A stretch of 12,491 nucleotides of DNA from Sulfurimonas sp. UBA6014 (GTDB lineage: Bacteria; Campylobacterota; Campylobacteria; Campylobacterales; Sulfurimonadaceae): NCBI GenBank assembly GCA_002428085.1, contig DJAA01000043.1, positions 37,133-49,623 of the forward strand. Direction: 5' to 3'. The notes below the pieces were generated by a model. The model worked only from the letters and a program-made list of their open reading frames with translations. It did not search any database and was not told where the DNA came from. The position numbers and the translations under genes are program-made. Below, piece after piece: positions 1 to 7,235 of this stretch; positions within the stretch are counted from its first letter, which is position 1; each line of letters starts with the position of its first letter.

Positions 1-859
1 TTTGTATGGCGTTTTGCAAATGTTTTTTTGCAAGAGTCAAGTCACCGATATTAGCATACAAAAGACCCAAACTAAAGGCATCTGAGCCTATAAAATCTTT
101 TTCCATTGACGCTATCGCATCTTGATTGTTGCTAAAGAGTGCGTTAATTTTTGCACTCAAATGCTTTTGTGTATCGGCATATTCACCCGACGTAGGATTT
201 TTAAGAGCACTTAAGGCTTCAAAATAATTGCCCTTATAATAATTTATCAATGCATAATAGTACGAGTAAAGGGGTGAATTTATCTCTTTTGGAAGATAAG
301 CATATGCCAATTCTATGTAATAATCAAAACTTTTTGAATCCTTTAAATGCAAACTACAAACTGCTGCATTTATGGCACTTACACATCTTTTTTCATCATT
401 TAATATCGCTTTTTTGAATGTTTCAAGAGCAGTTTCATACTGAGCATTTTTGAGTTGCGCAACACCAAGATTGTAGACAGAAATCGCTTCGCTATAAATA
501 GCGATTTTTTCGTATAAATGGAGTGCTTCTTCTTTGGAGCCGTTTGAATAGAGATAATTTGCCTTTGTAATCATGGCTTCTAACTTACTTGGCTCTATAA
601 CCTCTTTTGGTTTTTCACTCCAGTTTTCATCCTCAAACTCCACTAATGCGGGCTCAACTTCTGGCTTAGATTTCATCAAGAGTAGGACAATAATAATGAT
701 AACAAGAACCACAGCAATCCCTAAAGCACCAAAGAGAAGTATTTTTTTCTTTTTCTCTTGAGCCTGTTTTTGAGATGCCTCTTTTTGAGAATCAGCACTT
801 TCAAAACTAGACGCATCACTCTCTTCAATGATGATTATATCTTCTGCTGATTCAGCCAT
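1..859 (-). CDS. pflB: PflB-like TPR membrane protein (5' part only; gene runs off the left edge)
   Basis: The reverse strand is open from an ATG at 859 to the window edge, giving 286 residues without a stop; the C-terminus lies outside. Residues 1-39 are acidic and polar and end in a run of lysines (KKKK). Residues 40-62 are a strongly hydrophobic segment followed by KSK, which suggests a cytoplasmic N-terminus and a periplasmic C-terminal part. After that come helical repeats of TPR type, clearest at about 126-153 (YNLGVAQLKNAQYETALETF) and 262-286. In Campylobacter and Helicobacter a single-pass TPR protein next to serS is PflB, a flagellar motor protein needed for stator (MotAB) assembly; serS lies about 1 kb away here. 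The family call therefore rests on architecture plus remembered synteny. ATG 859 has AAGG six bases upstream. An in-frame ATG at 892 would add 11 residues but has no visible ribosome binding site. It could instead be another TPR protein. Confidence 0.62.
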   Translation of the reverse strand, partial: MAESAEDIIIIEESDASSFESADSQKEASQKQAQEKKKKILLFGALGIAVVLVIIIIVLLLMKSKPEVEPALVEFEDENWSEKPKEVIEPSKLEAMITKANYLYSNGSKEEALHLYEKIAIYSEAISVYNLGVAQLKNAQYETALETFKKAILNDEKRCVSAINAAVCSLHLKDSKSFDYYIELAYAYLPKEINSPLYSYYYALINYYKGNYFEALSALKNPTSGEYADTQKHLSAKINALFSNNQDAIASMEKDFIGSDAFSLGLLYANIGDLTLAKKHLQNAIQ

Positions 860-921
860 TTTAGCCCTTATATAAGTACCGTATTTAGCCATTTTAAAGC
901 AATAAAAGTACCAAAAATAGT

Positions 922-933
922 TATACTATTGTA
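922..933. promoter_or_regulatory. Possible facing -10 boxes between the TPR gene and rsuA
   Basis: TATACT at 922-927 on the + strand abuts ATTGTA at 928-933, which reads TACAAT on the - strand. They could serve rsuA and the TPR gene with leaders of about 50-60 bases. No -35 is obvious on either side. A second + strand candidate is TATGAT at 954-959; it would start the transcript near 966 and so favour ATG 986 as the rsuA start. Which is used cannot be decided from the sequence. Confidence 0.3.
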
Positions 934-985
934 TCACAGATGAAGAGCGTATGTATGATAAAAATATATGCGAAAAAGGGCAATT

Positions 986-1666
986 ATGCAAACGAGTTAT
1001 AAAAGAATCGATGCACATCTCTCAAGTCTAGGGTACTGCTCAAGAAGCCAAGCAAAAAATTTTTTAAAAATATTTCGCGTCCGCGTCAATGGAGTGCAAG
1101 TTTTTGACACAAATATGAAAGTCTATCATGACGATATTACCGTAAATGAAGAAGCACTTGACCCTGAATCTTTAACGATTTTAATGCATAAACCAAAAGG
1201 GGTTATTTGCTCTCATGAGGATGCGGGAGTACTTATATACTCACTTTTGCCACAGCGCTATACTCAAAGAAATCCTCAACTTTCTACCGTAGGCAGACTC
1301 GATGCGGACACAACTGGAGCCATCTTACTGACAGACGACGGCGCACTTAACCACCGCCTTACATCGCCTAAGAGCGACATTGTAAAACTTTACGAAGTGA
1401 CACTTGCGCAGCTTTTAAGAGGGGACGAAGGGGAAATTTTTGCAAGTGGGACCTTACTTTTAAAGGGTGAAAAAAAACCGCTCTTAGCCGCAAAGATGAA
1501 AATTGTAACACAAACTTTGGTTCATCTTGAGATTAACGAGGGAAAATACCATCAGGTAAAGAGGATGTTTGCGGCCGTGGGAAACAAAGTCATAGCCCTT
1601 CATAGAGTGAGTTTTGCAGAGTATAGTGTTGCGAATCTTCTCCCAGGGGAGTATAAAATTCTTTAA
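986..1666 (+). CDS. rsuA: 16S rRNA pseudouridine synthase (RsuA/RluB/RluE family)
   Basis: This 226-residue protein isomerises a uridine to pseudouridine in ribosomal RNA; the best match from memory is E. coli RsuA, which modifies 16S position 516. Residues 7-50 form an S4 RNA-binding domain (KRIDAHLSSLGYCSRSQAKN, then RVRVNG). The catalytic motif GRLDADTTG lies at 103-111, with the nucleophilic aspartate at 106, followed by LLTDDG and LTSP. The C-terminal motif EGKYHQVKRMFAAVGN (185-200) and the ending PGEYKIL closely match RsuA. An ATG at 968 would add six residues, but ATG 986 has AAAAAGGG five bases upstream and fits the family N-terminus, so it is preferred. The gene stands alone, opposite to its neighbours, between serS and the PflB-like gene. 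RsuA, RluB and RluE share these motifs, so the exact target base is inferred. Confidence 0.88.
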   Translation: MQTSYKRIDAHLSSLGYCSRSQAKNFLKIFRVRVNGVQVFDTNMKVYHDDITVNEEALDPESLTILMHKPKGVICSHEDAGVLIYSLLPQRYTQRNPQLSTVGRLDADTTGAILLTDDGALNHRLTSPKSDIVKLYEVTLAQLLRGDEGEIFASGTLLLKGEKKPLLAAKMKIVTQTLVHLEINEGKYHQVKRMFAAVGNKVIALHRVSFAEYSVANLLPGEYKIL

Positions 1667-1678
1667 CTGATGCTACAC

Positions 1679-1704
1679 ACTAAAACGAACACGTCTGTTT
1701 TAGT
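1679..1704. repeat. Hairpin 1 of the rsuA-serS gap
   Basis: Perfect 8-base arms ACTAAAAC (1679-1686) and GTTTTAGT (1697-1704) flank a 10-base loop. It lies 12 bases after the rsuA stop codon. No U-tract follows on either strand, so it is not a classical intrinsic terminator by itself. Confidence 0.5.
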
Positions 1705-1720
1705 TGCAGGGACACAAAGC

Positions 1721-1740
1721 AGCTACAACCCCATGTAGCT
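1721..1740. repeat. Hairpin 2 of the rsuA-serS gap
   Basis: Perfect 7-base arms AGCTACA (1721-1727) and TGTAGCT (1734-1740) enclose the loop ACCCCA. It is the middle of three palindromes in the gap between the convergent genes rsuA and serS. Confidence 0.5.
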
Positions 1741-1750
1741 ACGAAAACAA

Positions 1751-1785
1751 GCGAAGTGCTTTTCGCAAAGCGAAAATGTTTCTTT
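1751..1785 (+). terminator. Hairpin 3, possible rsuA terminator with an alternative fold
   Basis: TTTTCGC (1760-1766) and GCGAAAA (1770-1776) form a perfect 7-base-pair stem with a 3-base loop, followed on the + strand by T-rich sequence (TGTTTCTTT). An upstream GCGAA at 1751-1755 can pair instead with TTCGC at 1762-1766, so two folds exclude each other. It may end rsuA transcription. It could equally belong to a dispersed palindromic repeat. Confidence 0.4.
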
Positions 1786-1845
1786 AGTAAAACAAAGTTT
1801 TTCGAGAATTTCGTGGTATTTTACGCATTTTTTATCAAAACTGCT

Positions 1846-3093
1846 CTAATGCAAATAAGGCTCTAAAACCTTAGGAATCGTGATACTTCCATCTTCATTT
1901 TGAAAATTTTCCATGATGGCAACCAAGGTTCTTCCAACTGCCAAAGAAGAGCCGTTGAGTGTGTGGACAAAACTATTTTTCTTCTCATCTTTAAAACGAA
2001 TTTTTGCGCGGCGTGCTTGAAATTCTCTTGTATTTGATATGGAAGAAATTTCTCTATAGGTATTTTGTCCAGGGAGCCACACTTCGATATCTACCGTTTT
2101 TGCAGCGCCAAAACCTAAATCGCCTGTACATAAAGTAACAAGGCGGTGGGGAAGCTCAAGTGCGCTGAGTAAATCAGAAGCACAAGTCACCATGGTCTCA
2201 AACATAAAATCGCTCTCTTGGGGTGTTGTGATGGCGACGAGTTCTACTTTATGAAATTGATGTTGTCGTATCATACCGCGAGTATCGCGTCCTGCAGCTC
2301 CTGCTTCTTTTCTAAAACATGAAGTATAGGCTGTCATTTTTTTAGGAAGCTCTTGGACTGAGAGTATCTCATCTTGATACAGGTTTGTGAGCGGAACCTC
2401 GGCGGTTGGAATCAAAAATAACTCCTGCCCTTCTACTTTATATAAATCGTCTTCAAATTTTGGAAGCTGTCCTGTCCCTTCAAGTGCGGCACGATTGACA
2501 AGTGCGGGAACACTTACCTCTTCAAAACCACGCGTAGAGTTGAAACTGAGCATAAAGTTTATAAGTGCACGCTCAAGTTTAGCACCCATTCCAAAAGAGA
2601 CGCTAAAGCGACTTGTGGCAAGTTTTACCCCTCGCTCAAAGTCAATCCAGCCATTTTTTTCTGCGAGTTCCCAGTGTTCTTTTGGAGTGAAGGAAAACTC
2701 TTTTGGCGTTAACACTTTTTTTATCTCGACGTTGTCATGCTCGTCTTTTCCCTCTGGAACATCATCATCTGGAATATTTGGCACCGCCATGGCAAGGCTC
2801 TCAAGCGCTTCTTGTGCGACTCTTTGCATTTCAAGGGCTTCGTTGATTTTACTCTTGTTCTCATCGACTTTTTGTTTAAGCTCTGTGACATCCTTTTTCT
2901 CACGCATAAGCTGACCAAACTCTTTGCTCATGCTGTTTTGTGCGGCTTGGAGCGTTTCAAAATTTGCTTTAGCGATTTTTAATGCATCATTGTTATTTTT
3001 CAAATTTTCTAAAAGTACAGAATCGACACCTTTTCGCATAAGCTTTTTACTTGTCTGCTCGAAATCGTTTTGGAGGAGTTTTAAATCAATCAT
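1846..3093 (-). CDS. serS: Seryl-tRNA synthetase
   Basis: This cytoplasmic class II synthetase charges tRNA-Ser (and tRNA-Sec, where present) with serine. At 415 residues it has normal length. The N-terminal 100 residues form the long antiparallel coiled coil that holds the tRNA variable arm. The catalytic core shows TAEVPL at 230-235, motif 2 around FRKEAGAAGRDTRG (260-273) and motif 3 GSSLAVGRTLVAIMEN (381-396), all intact. It is the second gene of a two-gene operon: metF ends 11 bases upstream, and the metF stop codon leads directly into the ribosome binding site (AAAAAGGA, then ATG). A link to metF makes metabolic sense because serine feeds the one-carbon folate pool. The convergent gene downstream is rsuA, with three hairpins in between. 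Confidence 0.97.
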   Translation of the reverse strand: MIDLKLLQNDFEQTSKKLMRKGVDSVLLENLKNNNDALKIAKANFETLQAAQNSMSKEFGQLMREKKDVTELKQKVDENKSKINEALEMQRVAQEALESLAMAVPNIPDDDVPEGKDEHDNVEIKKVLTPKEFSFTPKEHWELAEKNGWIDFERGVKLATSRFSVSFGMGAKLERALINFMLSFNSTRGFEEVSVPALVNRAALEGTGQLPKFEDDLYKVEGQELFLIPTAEVPLTNLYQDEILSVQELPKKMTAYTSCFRKEAGAAGRDTRGMIRQHQFHKVELVAITTPQESDFMFETMVTCASDLLSALELPHRLVTLCTGDLGFGAAKTVDIEVWLPGQNTYREISSISNTREFQARRAKIRFKDEKKNSFVHTLNGSSLAVGRTLVAIMENFQNEDGSITIPKVLEPYLH

Positions 3094-3104
3094 TTTTTTC
3101 CTTT

Positions 3105-4016
3105 TTATATCAATATATCTTTTGCTATTTGAAACTGGTTTGCCGTCATGAGATGAATTTTTGGATGGAAGGCTTTGATGTCATCGAAGAGTTTTTTGCT
3201 GAGTTCAAACCCTACTTTATACTCTTCTTCCGCCCCTTTTTCATTCGCATTTCTTAAAGACTCCAGCCAATTATTGGGAACGTTAATGCCGGGAACATGC
3301 GCAGCTAAAAACTGAGCGGTGCGGAGCTTTGTGATGGGAAAAATCCCTAAAATAAGTTCAGCTTCTCTGTGTTCAGAACAACACTCTTTGTTCGCCGCTT
3401 CTTTGAGTTCTATGAGTCTTTTCGCATTTTCTAAATCATATACAGGCTGAGTGATAATGCCGCATGCTCCGTGTTTAATCTTTTTTTGCATCTTTTTTTG
3501 CAAAATTTTTGGGTTTTTTGCATACGCATTGACCACTGCAAAGGGAAATATCTCCTTAGGCTTTTGTGCCAATGGTTTTCCTGCATAGTTGATGCCGCTG
3601 TTAAAACAAGAGATGATATCTAACAACATGGAGCTGTCTGACTCAAAAACACCTTTTGTATGGGGTTGGTCTGAGATAGTTGCGGGGTCGCCTGTGAGGG
3701 CAAGAATGGCTCTTATGTCAACTTCGTTTGCGCCAAGCAAGTCAGACTGTAGAGCAATTTTGTTTCTATCTCGCATGCTCATTGTCGCTAAAACTGGCTT
3801 GTTAAAACGCTCTTGAAGCATCTTCGCAGCAAACAAAGCGTTGTATTTTAATTTTGCCAAAGGATTATCGGTCGTTGAAAATGCATCGACATATTTGTCA
3901 AGCTCAAGCATTTGTATCTTGTCAATAATGGGTGAAAAAACAGGCGAATGCCCTGGTGTTGTCTCTAAAGTAATGTACGTGCCATTTTTTAATTTATCGA
4001 GTAGTTTATCAAACAA
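3105..4016 (-). CDS. metF: Methylenetetrahydrofolate reductase family protein, TTG start
   Basis: A 303-residue flavoprotein of the MetF family, which reduces 5,10-methylene-THF to 5-methyl-THF for methionine synthesis. E18 in LETTPG corresponds to the catalytic glutamate near the N-terminus, D110 in ALTGDP to the flavin-contacting aspartate, and Q190 in IITQPVYD to the folate-binding glutamine. The C-terminal block GIFPITKLRTAQFLAAHVPG is typical of the family. Length fits single-domain bacterial MetF. The start must be TTG 4016: an in-frame TAA lies upstream with no ATG or GTG after it, and the first internal ATG (codon 36) would remove the catalytic glutamate. AGGA lies seven bases before the TTG. 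It is first in an operon with serS. The sequence is somewhat distant from E. coli MetF, so a paralogue with another role is possible. Confidence 0.85.
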   Translation of the reverse strand: MFDKLLDKLKNGTYITLETTPGHSPVFSPIIDKIQMLELDKYVDAFSTTDNPLAKLKYNALFAAKMLQERFNKPVLATMSMRDRNKIALQSDLLGANEVDIRAILALTGDPATISDQPHTKGVFESDSSMLLDIISCFNSGINYAGKPLAQKPKEIFPFAVVNAYAKNPKILQKKMQKKIKHGACGIITQPVYDLENAKRLIELKEAANKECCSEHREAELILGIFPITKLRTAQFLAAHVPGINVPNNWLESLRNANEKGAEEEYKVGFELSKKLFDDIKAFHPKIHLMTANQFQIAKDILI

Positions 4017-4033
4017 AAAGAATCCTAATCCGC

Positions 4034-4051
4034 TATAATTTCGCCATTATA
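4034..4051. promoter_or_regulatory. Overlapping facing promoters of serB (+) and metF-serS (-)
   Basis: TATAAT at 4034-4039 (+) and ATTATA at 4046-4051, which is TATAAT on the - strand, form a perfect inverted repeat around TTCGCC. The + box lies 31 bases before the serB ATG and the - box 29 bases before the metF TTG, giving leaders of roughly 23-25 bases each. Each -10 box lies in or next to the start region of the other promoter, so the two should interfere with each other. Confidence 0.6.
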
Positions 4052-4070
4052 ACAAAAGAGAGTATTTAAT

Positions 4071-4694
4071 ATGTTAAAACTTGCAGTATTTGATTTTGAC
4101 TCTACGCTCATGGATGGCGAAACTATAGATTTCTTTGCCAAAGAGCTCGGCATCGGCGAAAAAGTTGCCCGCATAACTGAAGAAGCTATGTCTGGAAGAC
4201 TTGATTTTTTTGAGTCCCTCCAGCAAAGAGTAGGACTTTTAAAAGGGCTTGACTACTCCGTTGTAGAGAAAATCAGCCACAATTTGCCCTACATGAATGG
4301 TGCCATAGAGACTATCGCGGAGCTCAAAAAGAGAGGGATGACCGTGGTGTGTTTTAGCGGAGGTTTTAGAACGGCAACAAGTTATGCGAAAAATATTCTG
4401 GGGTACGATGCAGATTTTTCAAATATTTTGCACGTCAAAGATGCAAAACTCACAGGTTTAGTCGGCGGGGATATGATGTTTAACTTTTCAAAAGGGGACA
4501 TGCTCCTCAGACTTCAAAACTTACTTGGCGTAAATGAATCCCAAACTTTAGTGTGTGGAGATGGAGCAAATGATTTGTCGATGTTTGCTCATGCAGGGAC
4601 GAGAGTCGCTTTTTGTGCCAAAGAGATTTTAAAAAAAGAAGCGAATATCATCGTTGAGACAAAAGACTTGACACAAATTTTAGAAAAATTATAG
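4071..4694 (+). CDS. serB: Phosphoserine phosphatase (HAD superfamily, SerB type)
   Basis: This 207-residue enzyme removes phosphate from L-phosphoserine in the last step of serine synthesis. All HAD motifs are present: FDFDST at 7-12 with the nucleophile D8 and the acid/base D10, SGGF at 96-99, the lysine K141 in FSKGDM, and GDGANDLSM at 163-171 binding magnesium. A cap region lies between motifs 1 and 2, as in SerB. No ACT domain is fused at the N-terminus, so it is the short form. It is read away from metF-serS from a promoter overlapping theirs and is followed after nine bases by a small unknown gene. Related HAD phosphatases act on other small phosphates, but the motif spacing and the neighbouring serine-linked genes favour SerB. 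Confidence 0.88.
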   Translation: MLKLAVFDFDSTLMDGETIDFFAKELGIGEKVARITEEAMSGRLDFFESLQQRVGLLKGLDYSVVEKISHNLPYMNGAIETIAELKKRGMTVVCFSGGFRTATSYAKNILGYDADFSNILHVKDAKLTGLVGGDMMFNFSKGDMLLRLQNLLGVNESQTLVCGDGANDLSMFAHAGTRVAFCAKEILKKEANIIVETKDLTQILEKL

Positions 4695-4703
4695 GAGAAA
4701 AAT

Positions 4704-5030
4704 ATGTTAGAAAATTCTATTTGGAGACAGTATAACCAAGAGAACAATTTTAGAGAAAAATTGAGTCTATTATGCAGTATAAGTGCACATGACCTTCTTG
4801 ATGATGACAAAGAGTTATATGGAGTTTTAAAAGCAAAGTTTACAAAAAAAGAGCTCAAGCTTTTTGCAATGGACTCTGCAAACATGAGTGATGATGCCCT
4901 AAAGAGTGAATTTTCTCTTACTGATGAAGAGTTAAGTAAAGCTAAATTTAAACTCTATAAAAAATTTAAGCAAGACAAAACCAAACTTGCTTTTAAGAGA
5001 GTTTCTGCCAATGAAAAGGAAGATTTCTAA
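4704..5030 (+). CDS. Small cytoplasmic protein of unknown function, in operon with serB
   Basis: A 108-residue charged protein with no signal peptide or membrane segment. It is probably all helical: residues 1-30 (WRQYNQENNFREKL), a middle part with acidic and lysine-rich stretches, and a tail around LSLTDEEL-like and KFKLYKKFKQDKTKL sequence (about 70-97) that might pack as a helix-turn-helix, although I see no firm DNA-binding signature. The ribosome binding site AGGAG overlaps the serB stop codon, seven bases before the ATG, so the two genes are almost certainly translated from one message. No catalytic motif or cysteine pattern is visible beyond a single SLLCS. I do not recognise the family. 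No clear terminator follows; the next gene starts 90 bases later. Confidence 0.75.
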   Translation: MLENSIWRQYNQENNFREKLSLLCSISAHDLLDDDKELYGVLKAKFTKKELKLFAMDSANMSDDALKSEFSLTDEELSKAKFKLYKKFKQDKTKLAFKRVSANEKEDF

Positions 5031-5081
5031 AAAAAAATTTATTGAGGCAACTTTTGTATTAATCTTCTATTTATCAAACAA

Positions 5082-5112
5082 TGTGTAAACTAACAATACA
5101 TTATCAAAAGGA
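5082..5112 (+). promoter_or_regulatory. Probable promoter and ribosome binding site of the small secreted protein gene
   Basis: TGTGTAAACT at 5082-5091 resembles an extended -10 box and starts 34 bases before the -10-to-ATG reference point seen at other promoters in this window. AAGGA at 5108-5112 is a good ribosome binding site seven bases before ATG 5120. An ATG at 5116 overlaps but is out of frame. Confidence 0.4.
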
Positions 5113-5119
5113 AAAATGA

Positions 5120-5458
5120 ATGAACAAAACAACTTCATTATTATTGGCTGCATTAGTAGCTGGGTCTCTGTTTTCAACGAGTGCAATGGCTGACGCTAAA
5201 AAAGGTCAAAAATTTTATCTTAAAAAGCTAAAAGTTTGTAAAGATGATGGCTTAAAAACAGGTGCAAATTTCGCAACAAAACATAAGCGTGACGAATGGG
5301 CGTCTATGAAAGAAAAAGGTGCTCTTTTAAATGAGTGGAAAACTATTTGTCCAAGCGGTGCTGACAAAATAGAAAAAATGAAAGAAGACGATATTCAAGA
5401 TTTATATGATTTCGTTTGGCAGTATGCTTCAGATGGCGACGTCCCATCTTGCGGATAA
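5120..5458 (+). CDS. Small secreted protein resembling a class I cytochrome c without a haem motif
   Basis: A 112-residue precursor. Residues 1-25 are a clear Sec signal peptide (MNKTT, a hydrophobic core, then SAMA before DAKKG), so the mature protein of about 87 residues is periplasmic. The layout recalls small class I cytochromes c: KKGQKFYLKKLKVC at the N-terminus where such proteins carry CxxCH, and an amphipathic C-terminal helix (IQDLYDFVWQYASDG). However, no CxxCH is present. The three cysteines sit in KVCKDD, TICPSG and PSCG, so at most one disulfide plus one free thiol is possible. The link to cytochromes is an inference from pattern and may be wrong. It has its own likely promoter and ends at a strong terminator, so it seems to be a single-gene unit. 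Confidence 0.8.
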   Translation: MNKTTSLLLAALVAGSLFSTSAMADAKKGQKFYLKKLKVCKDDGLKTGANFATKHKRDEWASMKEKGALLNEWKTICPSGADKIEKMKEDDIQDLYDFVWQYASDGDVPSCG

Positions 5459-5466
5459 TTTGAGTC

Positions 5467-5498
5467 AAAGTAAATTCAGAAAAATCTGAATTTACTTT
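5467..5498. terminator. Strong two-way intrinsic terminator
   Basis: Perfect 14-base arms (5467-5480 and 5485-5498) with an AAAA loop lie between two convergent genes. The + strand gene ends nine bases before the stem and the - strand gene stops three bases beyond it. The stem starts with AAAG and ends with CTTT, so each strand supplies a short T-rich 3' side. It probably serves both transcripts. Confidence 0.85.
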
Positions 5499-5501
5499 AC
5501 A

Positions 5502-7235
5502 TTATTTTGTAGCTCGCAAAACAATTTTAAATGTGACTCTTCGAGATTTGTCTCTATCTTCCCTCTCCTCAGACATCACTTTTTTCCTATAACTCAAACC
5601 GTTTCCTGAGAGTACTTTTGTTAGCCAAGTTTGTGTTGGTCGCTCTTGCTTTAAAAATAGATAACTCAGCGTTGCATACGAACGGTTCATTGAGAGTTTT
5701 GCATTTTTTAAGTAGCCATCTTTAAAATCTGCCCCACCCCATTCACTTGATGTATGCCCATTAATTTCTACAGTTTCTATAGCACTTTCATTTGCCTTTA
5801 AAAAAGGGATGAATTTTTTTGAAAATGTGTCTAAAAAACTTTTTTGTGTTGGAGTAAGCTCATATTTTCCGACTTCAAAATACAAAGAAACATCACTCAG
5901 CTGTAAACTTAAATCTTCTTTTAAGAGAAGTTTCTTTGCATCAATTTCTTTTTTAAAAATTTCTTGGAGTTCACCATAAAATTTGTTTATTTTAGTAGAT
6001 TTTTGCGCGAGTGTGATGTCACGGTTGAGTTTTACTATCCACATGTTTGATTCTTGTGAATCCTCGTTTGTGTGTATCCCAACGGCGGCTGCTTGTAAAT
6101 TGTGTAAAATTGTAACTGCATTAAAAGCATCATGATTTTCACCTCCATAATGCTCTTGAGCAAGGAGCGTCAACTCACTATTAAATAACATAACAAGCGC
6201 ATCAGTGTTATAAGTATCTCGCACATTTCCAACGGCTATAAAATTGGAATTTGCATACTCTTTGATATCTTTAAGAACACTTGAGTACGTAGTTCGAATC
6301 TCTTTATCTAGGATAATATTTTTTTGAAGATCAAACTTCATGATTCTGATTTGCTCTTTATTGGCTCCATTTTTTTGGCTTAAAAGTGCCAGAAAATTAT
6401 TATCTCTGAGTTTGATTATTTTATGAGGCGTTTGGATATCTTCTGATTTGAATTGTTTAAGCCAAATTTTGTCCCCATTTTCCCCTATTCGCATAATAGT
6501 AATGTCATGATTATTGCCATAACTTGTTGATCCTAAGATCACTAAAGAGCCATCTTTTGCCTCTACTGCGTCGATACCTTGGTCGTCATGCGCTGTACCA
6601 TATTTTTTGCTCCAAAGTATCTCCCCATTTTTTGAAATCCTCGTCAAATAGATATCGTTTAACCCTAATCCTGTCTCAAAAAGTGGGTCAAGTGTATCCC
6701 TTGATGTGACAGATGAGCCAACAGCTAAAACATCACCGCCGTTTAAAAGTATCAGATTATTCATTTTATCATCATTTTTAGTACCAAACATTTTTGTAAA
6801 AATGATATTCCCTTCAGAATCAAGCTTATGGACGAGTAAAGAGCCATCAAGTGTATAACCGCCTACAAAATACCCATTTGAAGGAGTTTTCACTAAAGCA
6901 ACCGCTTCATTAAATTGTGAAAGCTTTGCAGCTTTGTCTAAGTTTATACTTGCGGAGTCGTCTACTTTTACGATATGCATTTGCGAACCATGAGTTGCTG
7001 CAACACTTGAGAGATAATCAAAAGCGTTTGTGTACACTTCCTCTTTTTCTTGCAAGGAGACTCCTTGGTCTCGTGAGAAACCAACTGCACTTATTTGTCG
7101 GTCATAATCTTGTGTAACACTTAATAAAGCGTCATCAAAAGGCTTATCGATAATAATTGAAAAATCATTCGGTTTTGCTAAAAGCAAGGTTGCAAGGGAT
7201 AAAAGAAGTGCAAAATATTTCATATTATATGACAT
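5502..7235 (-). CDS. Secreted repeat (propeller-like) protein with C-terminal OmpA peptidoglycan-binding domain
   Basis: A 577-residue envelope protein. Residues 5-20 form a signal peptide (MKYFALLLSLATLLLA). Residues about 105-405 carry repeats of roughly 50 residues with alternating strands and a recurring G-T/G-x-x-D-D element: FGTKNDDK (150), YGTAHDDQ (212), YGGENHDA (363), each followed by a VLAVGSS-like strand. This suggests a beta-propeller. Residues about 450-575 are an OmpA-like domain: LYFEVGKYEL, NGHTSSEWGG (492-501), NAKLSMNRSYA (511-521) and DKSRRVTFKI near the end. It should bind peptidoglycan from the periplasm and present the propeller to a partner. It directly follows the small lipoprotein gene (TAA abuts ATG). 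ATG 7235 is taken; ATG 7223 (codon 5) is an equally good signal-peptide start. No clear ribosome binding site is seen, so coupling is likely. Confidence 0.82.
   Translation of the reverse strand: MSYNMKYFALLLSLATLLLAKPNDFSIIIDKPFDDALLSVTQDYDRQISAVGFSRDQGVSLQEKEEVYTNAFDYLSSVAATHGSQMHIVKVDDSASINLDKAAKLSQFNEAVALVKTPSNGYFVGGYTLDGSLLVHKLDSEGNIIFTKMFGTKNDDKMNNLILLNGGDVLAVGSSVTSRDTLDPLFETGLGLNDIYLTRISKNGEILWSKKYGTAHDDQGIDAVEAKDGSLVILGSTSYGNNHDITIMRIGENGDKIWLKQFKSEDIQTPHKIIKLRDNNFLALLSQKNGANKEQIRIMKFDLQKNIILDKEIRTTYSSVLKDIKEYANSNFIAVGNVRDTYNTDALVMLFNSELTLLAQEHYGGENHDAFNAVTILHNLQAAAVGIHTNEDSQESNMWIVKLNRDITLAQKSTKINKFYGELQEIFKKEIDAKKLLLKEDLSLQLSDVSLYFEVGKYELTPTQKSFLDTFSKKFIPFLKANESAIETVEINGHTSSEWGGADFKDGYLKNAKLSMNRSYATLSYLFLKQERPTQTWLTKVLSGNGLSYRKKVMSEEREDRDKSRRVTFKIVLRATK

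Noticed and set aside
573..761. 62-residue open frame on the + strand opposite the TPR gene
   Set aside because: It is antisense to the membrane segment and linker of the TPR protein and has no ribosome binding site.
2387..2914. 175-residue open frame on the + strand inside serS
   Set aside because: It lies wholly antisense to a clear seryl-tRNA synthetase, has serine/phenylalanine-rich low-complexity content, and no ribosome binding site or known motif.
4017..4070. Possible riboswitch upstream of metF or serB
   Set aside because: Both leaders are only about 25 bases, too short for a known riboswitch.
4589..4885. 98-residue open frame on the - strand across the serB end
   Set aside because: It spans two well-supported genes on the opposite strand and has no family likeness.
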